DNA of 64,000 bases, from positions 62,001 through 126,000 of the forward strand of contig CASWRE010000004.1 in assembly GCA_949471785.1 (NCBI GenBank), given 5' to 3'. The notes under the pieces were generated by a model that ran no database searches, was not told where the DNA came from, and saw only the letters and a list, made by a program, of their open reading frames with translations. Below are positions 9,864-17,350 of the stretch, one piece after another (position 1 is the stretch's first letter; every line of letters starts with the position of its first letter). Source of the DNA: an uncultured Lachnospiraceae bacterium. Its GTDB lineage: Bacteria > Bacillota > Clostridia > Lachnospirales > Lachnospiraceae. A program made the position numbers and the translations under genes.

Positions 9864-9895
9864 AAAGGGGCGGGGCACCTCTGGCCCGCCCCTTT
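9864..9895 (+). terminator. Hairpin / attenuator between SBP and ATPase genes
   Basis: AAAGGGGCGGG-n10-CCCGCCCCTTT inverted repeat. Confidence 0.65.
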
Positions 9896-10055
9896 CCTTT
9901 GTCCCGGAACCGCATGCGGGGAACAACGATACGCTGCGGCGTGTGGGAAAACCGCCAGTGGCAAGTTCCCCCGGCAGGTATGTATGGGGAAAGCTGCCAG
10001 TGGCAGGTTTTTCTGCCCGGGCAGAGACGGCAGGAGAGAGGAAGGAGGAAGAGCT

Positions 10056-11591
10056 TTGGCAGACATTATTCTGGAGATGAAAGCCATCACCAAAGAGTTC
10101 CCGGGCGTAAAGGCGCTGGACAACGTAAACCTGGTCGTGGAGCGTGGCGAGATCCATGCCCTCATAGGCGAGAATGGCGCGGGCAAATCCACGCTGATGA
10201 ATGTGCTTTCCGGTACCTATCCGGCGGGTAGCTATGACGGAGAGATCTATTATAACGGAGAGCTTTGCCAGTTCAAAACGCTGAAAGACAGCGAGGCAAA
10301 GGGCATCGTGATCATTCACCAGGAGCTGGCGCTGATCCCGCTTTTGACCATTGGTGAGAATATGTTCCTTGGCAACGAGAAGAAGGACCGGTTCGGCAAT
10401 ATCGACTGGGATATGACCTACAACGAGGCGGAGACCCATATGAGGCAGGTGGGGCTGAATGAATCCGCTCAGACGCTGATCAAGGATATCGGGACCGGCA
10501 AGCAGCAGCTGGTGGAAATCGCGAAGGCATTTTCTAAAAATGTCAAGCTGCTGATCCTGGATGAGCCCACATCATCCCTGAACGATGAGGATGCGAAGAT
10601 GCTGCTGGATCTTCTGATGGAATTTAAGAAGAACGGCCTGACATCCATTATCATTACCCATAAACTGAACGAGATCATCTATTGTGCGGACCAGGCTACC
10701 ATCATCCGCGACGGTTCCACCATCGAGACCCTGGTCAAGGGTGTGGATGAGTTCAGCGAGGACCGTATCATTAAAGGCATGGTGGGGCGTTCCATGGACG
10801 ACCGCTATCCGGCCAGGGAGCACCATGTCCGCGAAGAGATCGGGCTGGAGGTGAAAAACTGGACGGTCCATCATCCGCTGTACCATGAGAAGGTGGTGGA
10901 TAAGGACATTTCCTTCCATGTACATAAAGGAGAGGTGATCGGCTTCTCCGGGCTGCAGGGCGCGGGCCGCACGGAGCTTGCCATGTCGATTTTCGGCAGG
11001 AGCTATGGCTCCGGTATCAGCGGGGAACTGTATCTGGACGGCCAGAAGGTGGATCTTAAGTCGCCGGAGCAGGCGATCCGCCATAAGCTGGCTTATGTGA
11101 CGGAGGACAGGAAGACCAACGGGCTGATCCTGGGTGAATCCATCCGTTTTAATACCACTCTGGCCCGCCTCGATAAGATCTGCGCCAACGGCGTCATAGA
11201 TACAACGAAAGAGAAAAATGTGGCGGAGGAGATGAAGGAAGCCATGGGCACCAAGACTCCCTCCGTGGAGCAGAAGGTGGGTAATCTGTCCGGCGGGAAT
11301 CAGCAGAAAGCGCTGCTGGGCAAATGGATGTTTACGGAACCGGATGTGCTGATATTGGATGAGCCGACCCGAGGTATAGACGTGGGCGCCAAGTATGATA
11401 TCTACTGCCTGATCAACCAGATGGTGGAAGAGGGTAAATCCGTGATCATGATTTCCTCCGAGATGCCGGAGCTCATCGGTATGTGCGACCGCATCTATAT
11501 CATGAATGAGGGAGAGTTGCGCGGGGAGCTGGATGCGAAAGAGGCTACGCAGGAGAAGATCATGAGCCATATTATCAGTGCCGACAAGTAG
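10056..11591 (+). CDS. Sugar ABC transporter ATP-binding protein (double-ABC, XylG/MmsA/GguA-like)
   Basis: Two ABC modules: 'GENGAGKSTLMNVLSG...' and 'LSGGNQQKALLGKWMFTEPDVLILDEPTRGIDVGAKYDIY'. TTG start at 10056 after GGAGGAA. Confidence 0.92.
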   Translation: MADIILEMKAITKEFPGVKALDNVNLVVERGEIHALIGENGAGKSTLMNVLSGTYPAGSYDGEIYYNGELCQFKTLKDSEAKGIVIIHQELALIPLLTIGENMFLGNEKKDRFGNIDWDMTYNEAETHMRQVGLNESAQTLIKDIGTGKQQLVEIAKAFSKNVKLLILDEPTSSLNDEDAKMLLDLLMEFKKNGLTSIIITHKLNEIIYCADQATIIRDGSTIETLVKGVDEFSEDRIIKGMVGRSMDDRYPAREHHVREEIGLEVKNWTVHHPLYHEKVVDKDISFHVHKGEVIGFSGLQGAGRTELAMSIFGRSYGSGISGELYLDGQKVDLKSPEQAIRHKLAYVTEDRKTNGLILGESIRFNTTLARLDKICANGVIDTTKEKNVAEEMKEAMGTKTPSVEQKVGNLSGGNQQKALLGKWMFTEPDVLILDEPTRGIDVGAKYDIYCLINQMVEEGKSVIMISSEMPELIGMCDRIYIMNEGELRGELDAKEATQEKIMSHIISADK

Positions 11592-11610
11592 GTGAAAGGA
11601 GCGTTACAAC

Positions 11611-12810
11611 ATGCCAGCGAATAATGAGAAAAACAATCTGGGGGGAACCCAGTTCAACTTAGGGGCGTTTTTAACCAAAAACAGTATGACGATCGCCCTT
11701 GTCGTCGTATTTATACTGTTCTATTTTCTGACGAATGGCCGTCTGCTATATGCGCAGAATATGTCCAACCTGCTTTTGCAGAACGGATATGTGTTAGTCA
11801 TGGCCTGCGGTATGCTGCTCTGTATCCTGACCGGCGGTAACATCGATCTGTCCGTGGGTTCCGTGATCTGTATGGTGGGCGGCGTGGCGGCCGTCATGAT
11901 TACCAACAATGGGATGAATATTTTCCTGACCATCCTGGTCTGTCTGCTTCTCGGCCTGGCAGCCGGTATCTGGCAGGGGTACTGGATCGGCTATGTCCGT
12001 ATCCCGCCGTTTATCACCACTCTGGGCGGCATGTTTATTTTCCGGGGTATCGGCCGTCTGGTGCTGGACAGCAAGACCGTGTCCGTCCAGGACGCCACGT
12101 TTTTGAATATTTTTACGGCATACATCAAAATTCCGGGCCTCGACAGCGACGGGCGGATTCTGTCCCCGCTGGTGGTAGGGATCGTGGCAGTCGTCATCAT
12201 ACTCTACAGTACTTTTTCCTCCCGGGCCAATAAAGCGAAAAAGGGATACCGCCAGAACAGCGCCCTCTCCGATTATGGCCGTTCCGTGGTGATCTCCGCG
12301 GTGCTTCTGGTGTATTGCTACATGCTGAGCCAGTACAAAGGAATTTCCGTTATGCTGGTATGGGTGGTGGTGATCTGCCTAATTTACAATTTCATCACTT
12401 CCAGGACTGCCTTTGGCCGTTATTTCTATGCGGTGGGCGGTAATGAGAAAGCGACGCAGCTCTCCGGTATCAATACCAACAAGGTTTACTTTATCGCTTA
12501 CGCCAATATGGGCTTTCTGGCCGGTTTGTGCGGCCTGCTCTGCCTGGCCCGTGTGGGTTCCGTAAATGGTTCCACCGGTACTTCCTTTGAGATGGACGCC
12601 ATCGGCTCCTGTTTCATCGGTGGCGCCTCTGCCTACGGCGGCAGCGGTACGGTTCCGGGCGTTATCATCGGCGCCCTTCTGCTGGGCGTGATCAATATGG
12701 GCATGTCCATCATGGGTATCGGCGATTCCTGGCAGTATATTGTCAAGGGCGGCGTGCTTCTGGTGGCCGTTATCTTCGATGTGGTTTCCAGCAGGAAGAG
12801 TGGGAAGTAA
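11611..12810 (+). CDS. Sugar ABC transporter permease (XylH/MmsB/GguB-like)
   Basis: Multi-TM; 'GGNIDLSVGSVICMVGG...', 'GGNEKATQLSGINTNKVYFIAYANMGFLAGLCG'. Confidence 0.92.
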   Translation: MPANNEKNNLGGTQFNLGAFLTKNSMTIALVVVFILFYFLTNGRLLYAQNMSNLLLQNGYVLVMACGMLLCILTGGNIDLSVGSVICMVGGVAAVMITNNGMNIFLTILVCLLLGLAAGIWQGYWIGYVRIPPFITTLGGMFIFRGIGRLVLDSKTVSVQDATFLNIFTAYIKIPGLDSDGRILSPLVVGIVAVVIILYSTFSSRANKAKKGYRQNSALSDYGRSVVISAVLLVYCYMLSQYKGISVMLVWVVVICLIYNFITSRTAFGRYFYAVGGNEKATQLSGINTNKVYFIAYANMGFLAGLCGLLCLARVGSVNGSTGTSFEMDAIGSCFIGGASAYGGSGTVPGVIIGALLLGVINMGMSIMGIGDSWQYIVKGGVLLVAVIFDVVSSRKSGK

Positions 12811-12870
12811 GATCCTCTGTGGGGGTGCGTTCGTTTTCTGAACTTGCGGAAGGCGTCACGGACAATGTTT

Positions 12871-12925
12871 TTTACTTAAGCCAGGACGCTGCCACATGTG
12901 TCAGCTGTATGGCGATTTAAGTAAA
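12871..12925. repeat. Inverted-repeat hairpin (TTTACTTAA...TTAAGTAAA) enclosing a near-palindrome GCTGCCACATGTGTCAGC
   Basis: Read directly from the sequence. Confidence 0.6.
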
Positions 12926-12991
12926 TGACATCGTTTTACGGAAGCGGTTTCTACGGAGACCGCCTGTAAAAATATGAAATGGGATAAGCAA

Positions 12992-13125
12992 AGTTACTGT
13001 TCACATCCGAGCCACGCACTTGCTGCGTGGCTACGGGAGAACATGATTCAGGAGGCAGTTTGGGCTTCGCGAAGCGAATTTCATGCCCAAACTGCTGGTT
13101 ACTGGTCACGGAGTGAACAGTAACT
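12992..13125. repeat. Nested inverted-repeat element (MITE/REP-like or structured RNA): AGTTACTGTTCAC...GTGAACAGTAACT with two internal hairpins
   Basis: Terminal 13-bp perfect inverted repeats; internal GCCACGCA-CTTGC-TGCGTGGC and GCAGTTTGGGC...GCCCAAACTGC. Confidence 0.75.
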
Positions 13126-13129
13126 AAGT

Positions 13130-13162
13130 AAAAGGCCATGATCCGATGGATCATGGCCTTTT
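13130..13162. terminator. Strong hairpin with A/T tails (bidirectional-looking terminator)
   Basis: AAAAGGCCATGATCC-gat-GGATCATGGCCTTTT. Confidence 0.8.
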
Positions 13163-13326
13163 GGGCGGCGCTTTTTGCCTTTCTGCACGGTGTATTCTCC
13201 GGAAGAAAAATAAAATTGTAAAAAAGAGCGAACCGCGGGCAAAGTTGTTACAATATACAGGTGAAGAGCAAAAAACAAAAAGTAAAGGCTCTTACTCGTG
13301 TGCACGAAAAGGAAGAACTGGAAACC

Positions 13327-13875
13327 ATGACGATTCAGGAACTTGAGCGGCTGATCGCACTTTACGGGAGAGATATTTTTTCTTTCTGCGTCCATCTGAC
13401 AGGCAGCATGCAGGAGGCGGAGGAGCTGTATCAGGATGCTTTCTTAATGGCTGTCGAGCGGATGGCGGATATCCGGGAAGACGGGAATCAAAAAAGTTAT
13501 ATTCTGTCCGTAGCATTAAACCTCTGGAAAAACAGACGGCGGAAATTCGCCTGGCGGCAGAGGATCGCGCCGGGACAGGGATTGTCCGGCGGAGAAGGCT
13601 GTCCGGAAACGGAGACGGCGGAAGACGCCCTGTCCGGGCTGTTAAAGGAGGAGGGCCGCCGAACCGTCCGGGAGGCGGTAGGGCGGCTGCCGGACAGGTA
13701 TCGGATTCCCGTATTGCTGTACTATATGGAAGAACTGTCCGTGGCGGATATCGCCAGGATCATGCGAATTCCGGAGGGTACGGTAAAGAGCAGGCTTGGC
13801 GCGGCAAGGAAGCTGCTGAAAAAAGAACTGGAGGGCTATTTCTATGAAGAAAGAACTGGAGCAGGAGTTGTATGA
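13327..13875 (+). CDS. RNA polymerase sigma factor, ECF / sigma-70 family
   Basis: 'GSMQEAEELYQDAFLMAVERM' region 2; 'LPDRYRIPVLLYYMEELSVADIARIMRIPEGTVKSRLGAARKLLKKEL' region 4. Confidence 0.9.
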   Translation: MTIQELERLIALYGRDIFSFCVHLTGSMQEAEELYQDAFLMAVERMADIREDGNQKSYILSVALNLWKNRRRKFAWRQRIAPGQGLSGGEGCPETETAEDALSGLLKEEGRRTVREAVGRLPDRYRIPVLLYYMEELSVADIARIMRIPEGTVKSRLGAARKLLKKELEGYFYEERTGAGVV

Positions 13876-15067
13876 CGCTTTACGGCCCTGTGAGAAACCC
13901 ACCCCGGAATTGAATCGTCGGATTCTTCATATGTATTCTGAGGAGGTACACAGTATGAAACGTAATACATTTGGCAAGACAGCAGCAGTGGCCGCCATGG
14001 CCTGTGTGATCGCGGCGGGAAGCATCACCGCCTATGCGGCGTACCGTTATCTGACGCCGTCGCAAATCGTGGAGGAACTGGATGAAGACGGCGGCGCTTT
14101 GCAGAAGGCTTTTGACAGCGCTGACGCGATTCAGGTCAATGAGACGCAGTCCGCAAACGGTTATGATATCACTCTGCTGGGCCTTGTCTCCGGCAAAGAT
14201 TTGATGAATACATTTGCCGCCGATACGGTCGGGCAGGAGCTGGACGGCGACAGTACTTTCGGCGGCGTTTCCGTACAGGGCGATCAGACCATGTCCGAAC
14301 TGGACAGAAGCATGACCTACGCGGCCATCGCCATCGCCCACACAGACGGGTCCGCCATGACGCAGGACGAGAGTAAGTGCATATCGCCGTTTATCGGCGG
14401 AACAGACTGGATGCAGGTCAACAACGCTACGCTGGACGCAGGCCTTCGGTGGTTTGATAAGGACGGCGTGATCTATGAGCTGCTGGAGTGCCACAATCTG
14501 GAAATTTTCGCGGACAGGGGCGTGCAGATCGGCGTGGTAGATTCCTTCGGCGATGAGAGCCGGGCGTTTGCCATGGATGAGAAGACCGGTGTATACAGTA
14601 AAAAAGAGGGCTATGACGGTACAAACGCTTTATTTTCGGTTCCGTTTGATCCTGCAAAAGCGGATAAAAAAGCAGCAGACGCGCTGCTGGCCGAAATTGT
14701 TCGTGAGCTCGAATCAGATGAGAAGGATGTGGAAGACGATACGGCGGCAGCCCATGACATCACCGAGGAATATACGAATCTTGCGCTTCATGCAGAAGAT
14801 GCTGCAGCTTTCCTGAAAGAGCATGCCGTTTATGTGGAGGGAACCAGACAGACCCTCACGCCGGATAAAGAAGGTTCTGTGACTTACGGGACGGATGAAG
14901 GAGCGGGCGGAAGCGGTACGATCCTTATCGACGGATTAAAGACGGGGCAGCCGGCAATCCTGGGCGCTTCCAGTGACGGTACGATGGAGGGTACGGAGCT
15001 GAATGTATTTACCTTGAATGAGGACGGCACGGTTACTTATGAGGTTTACAGGCCGGCGGGCGAATAA
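13844..15067 (+). CDS. Anti-sigma-factor-like / DUF4179-type membrane-anchored protein
   Basis: Overlaps sigma gene by 32 nt; 'MKRNTFGKTAAVAAMACVIAAGSITAYAAYRYLTP' single TM after a short cytoplasmic N-terminus. Confidence 0.7.
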   Translation: MKKELEQELYDALRPCEKPTPELNRRILHMYSEEVHSMKRNTFGKTAAVAAMACVIAAGSITAYAAYRYLTPSQIVEELDEDGGALQKAFDSADAIQVNETQSANGYDITLLGLVSGKDLMNTFAADTVGQELDGDSTFGGVSVQGDQTMSELDRSMTYAAIAIAHTDGSAMTQDESKCISPFIGGTDWMQVNNATLDAGLRWFDKDGVIYELLECHNLEIFADRGVQIGVVDSFGDESRAFAMDEKTGVYSKKEGYDGTNALFSVPFDPAKADKKAADALLAEIVRELESDEKDVEDDTAAAHDITEEYTNLALHAEDAAAFLKEHAVYVEGTRQTLTPDKEGSVTYGTDEGAGGSGTILIDGLKTGQPAILGASSDGTMEGTELNVFTLNEDGTVTYEVYRPAGE

Positions 15068-15085
15068 ACGGGTATATAGAGGCAT

Positions 15086-15120
15086 ACAACGGGGAGGTGT
15101 GAATGACACCTCCCCGTTGT
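15086..15120. terminator. Hairpin terminator
   Basis: Perfect 15-bp stem ACAACGGGGAGGTGT-GAATG-ACACCTCCCCGTTGT. Confidence 0.82.
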
Positions 15121-15172
15121 ATGAGACGGCCTGTAAAGACGGCTTTTTTCCTATCATTTCATCGAGCACTGC

Positions 15173-17074
15173 TTATGAGGTTTCGCGTTCGGTTTCCGAT
15201 GTACCGGCAGGAGAGGCTGTATCGTCCGCCGGCGCATCTGTCCCGGATGGTGCGGAACGGTTTCCGTCCGCTGCCTTTGCCCCGCCGGAGGTTTTCTTCG
15301 TGCAGGTAACAATTTCTTTTCCGGTATAGGTGATGGCCGCGGTATCTCCGGCCTGTAATAGCAGCATTTCTTCATGTTCCGAAGCCTTCGCCCGGTAGAG
15401 CCCGTCGGTTTCGTCAATCAGATAGATCCAGGTGTTGCCGTCGATGGTGATATAGCGGATATCCCGTATCCGTATCACTGCCTCGTCGGTGGCCGTGAGG
15501 GGCTCACTCGAAGCCTGTTCGCCGTCGGCAGACGGGTCTGTCTCTTCTGCGGCATTTCCCAGCCCCAGCAGACTGCGGTAACGGCTCATGCACTCTGCCT
15601 GAGTGGCGGCCGTGGTGACCAGATTATACTGTTCCACATTGACGGCGGCGTAAAGTTTGACCAGGCCGCTGGCGTCTTTGAGAACCATGATATAAGTGGG
15701 GTTGCCGTCCACATTAATCAGGGACGGAAAACTGGCCTGGTAGCCTTTTTCCTGTACTTCGCCTTCGGCTGCGGCCATGGCCGATTTTTCGTCGGCGCCT
15801 GCAATCTCATAATAATGGGTTTCTCCGGTGCGCTCATTGGCCAGCAGGAAACCGATGTTGGAACTGTCGCCGTTGACGGAGGTGATACCAGTGTAGATCC
15901 AGATATCGCTGTCTTTGGCCACGAAACCATAGTCGGAGGTCGGCGCCACATCGTCCGATTCTTCGTCGTCGTCAGAGTAATATGTCGTGACCTGTTTACA
16001 GCCCTTTTTGCCGAATACGCTGTTGACAAAGCCGTTTTGCAGGGTTCCGTACCAATTGTACTGTTTGCAGATTAAGTCGCCGTCGTAAACCACGTCCACC
16101 CATACCGGGACGTCCGCCAGATCATAGCGGGTCAGATCGCCGGTCACCGGGTCAAGGATGATCGCTCCTTTGACGGTTGTCCCGCCGAAGAGGGAGATCG
16201 TCTTGTCATAAATCGAGGCCACATAGTAGGGATGGCCTTCCTCGTCAATCTCAAAATGCAGGTTGCCAAACATGAGCGTCGGATAATGCATACGGATATG
16301 GCGGGCGGCATCCTGGCCGAAATACGCCGAGGGCACATAAATCATGCCGGAGGCGCACTCCTGATAGGAAGCGGACATGGACACCGGATCGACGGTCACA
16401 TACCCGGGCACGCCCTCGCCCTTATTGTTGTTCCATTTGAAGAATCCGGCGTAATCCAGAGCGGCTACTTTTTTCGGCGAGCCGTTAAAGTCGATCTGGG
16501 TATAATAATCGGACACATTGTACTGGCTGACCACACTGGACAGTGAGCCGATCTCCCGGTCGCCCAGCATCTGGGCCGACATGGTATCCATCAAAGCGAT
16601 GGAGTCCGTACCCAGAGTTTCGGCCAGATCCTCCTCAAATACGGCGTCTTCTACCTTCAGCAGCGAGGCATAAGCGCCGGCGTGGAAGGCGGAAAATCCG
16701 CTTATGGCCGCCAGAACCGTAAAAGCGAGCAGGATCAGGGGGATGAAATACAGCACAGAGCGTTTTTCCGCCAGTTCCCGCCAGGAAGATCTTCCGTTGG
16801 CCATCTCATTTTCATATCCCTGACATCCCAGGGCGAAGGTGAGATGGTCCAGCAGAGCAAAGGTCAGGGTAGCCGCAAAAGCGGTGATCCAGAGCGTCGG
16901 CGCATGGAAATTCAGCGGCGTCAGCAGAAAATAGAAACTGATAAATAAAATCACGGCAGCTGCGACGGCGCCCGTAAGGGCGGACTGCAGCCTCAGTTTT
17001 GCCAGGGTGGGAGGGGTACTTCTGTGTTTTGATTTTTTGCTTTTGTGATACTTGTGGATTTTGTCTTGTTTCAT
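15173..17074 (-). CDS. Large membrane-anchored protein of unknown function (N-terminal TM segments, long extracytoplasmic region with PepSY-like segments)
   Basis: MKQDKIHKYHKSKKSKHRSTPPTLAKLRLQSALTGAVAAAVILFISFYFLL... then soluble segment incl. 'HFEIDEEGHPYYVASIYDKTISLFGGTTVKGAIILDPVTGDLTRY'. The 17173 start lies inside the leader RNA, so 17074 is preferred. Confidence 0.7.
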   Translation of the reverse strand: MKQDKIHKYHKSKKSKHRSTPPTLAKLRLQSALTGAVAAAVILFISFYFLLTPLNFHAPTLWITAFAATLTFALLDHLTFALGCQGYENEMANGRSSWRELAEKRSVLYFIPLILLAFTVLAAISGFSAFHAGAYASLLKVEDAVFEEDLAETLGTDSIALMDTMSAQMLGDREIGSLSSVVSQYNVSDYYTQIDFNGSPKKVAALDYAGFFKWNNNKGEGVPGYVTVDPVSMSASYQECASGMIYVPSAYFGQDAARHIRMHYPTLMFGNLHFEIDEEGHPYYVASIYDKTISLFGGTTVKGAIILDPVTGDLTRYDLADVPVWVDVVYDGDLICKQYNWYGTLQNGFVNSVFGKKGCKQVTTYYSDDDEESDDVAPTSDYGFVAKDSDIWIYTGITSVNGDSSNIGFLLANERTGETHYYEIAGADEKSAMAAAEGEVQEKGYQASFPSLINVDGNPTYIMVLKDASGLVKLYAAVNVEQYNLVTTAATQAECMSRYRSLLGLGNAAEETDPSADGEQASSEPLTATDEAVIRIRDIRYITIDGNTWIYLIDETDGLYRAKASEHEEMLLLQAGDTAAITYTGKEIVTCTKKTSGGAKAADGNRSAPSGTDAPADDTASPAGTSETERETS

Positions 17075-17138
17075 GATGTTTTCCTTTCTGCCAGGCGCGG
17101 TTTTGAGGGAGTCCCCGGAGAATATATCCGGCAAGGAT

Positions 17139-17179
17139 AAAAAAAGACTTTTGCCGAACCTGACGTTTGACAAAAGTCT
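17139..17179 (-). terminator. Intrinsic terminator overlapping riboswitch P1 (expression platform)
   Basis: Minus strand: AGACTTTTG-tcaaacgtcaggttcgg-CAAAAGTCT followed by TTTTTT; left arm overlaps the P1 3' strand. Confidence 0.85.
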
Positions 17180-17258
17180 TGCGATTTAATTCTCTCCGAG
17201 TACCGTGGTACTGTCCTGACGGATTTGAAACGCTCATGGCGTTGCTACTCCCTTTTGT
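17170..17258 (-). ncRNA. yybP-ykoY (manganese) riboswitch aptamer
   Basis: Minus strand ACAAAAGGGAGTAGC-AACGCcatgaGCGTT-TCAAAT-CCGTCAGGACAGTACCACGGTACTCGG-AGAGAATTAAATC-GCAAGACTTTTGT: P1 ACAAAAG/CTTTTGT, the conserved GGGAGUAGC loop, P2 AACGC/GCGTT, and the conserved GCAAGAC 3' motif. Confidence 0.82.
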
Positions 17259-17350
17259 TGAGTACTATTCTAGACCTCTTTCAGGGAATTGTCAATGGGT
17301 GAACGGAGAATTTTTATTCTGCCTGGCGCTCCCGGAGCGTTCGGGAGAGA

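Noticed and set aside
8663-10192. 509-aa minus-strand ORF and other long antisense ORFs (7268..8584, 10572..11570, 24687..25769, 26376..27440, 32958..34271)
   Set aside because: Shadow ORFs in GC-rich coding DNA opposite strongly supported genes; no recognisable domains.
13099-13395. Minus-strand ORF overlapping the hairpin island
   Set aside because: Sequence explained by inverted repeats and terminator; overlaps sigma-factor start.
16232-16546. Plus-strand ORFs opposite the riboswitch-controlled gene (15374..16075, 16232..16546, 16682..16948)
   Set aside because: Antisense, no domain similarity recognised.
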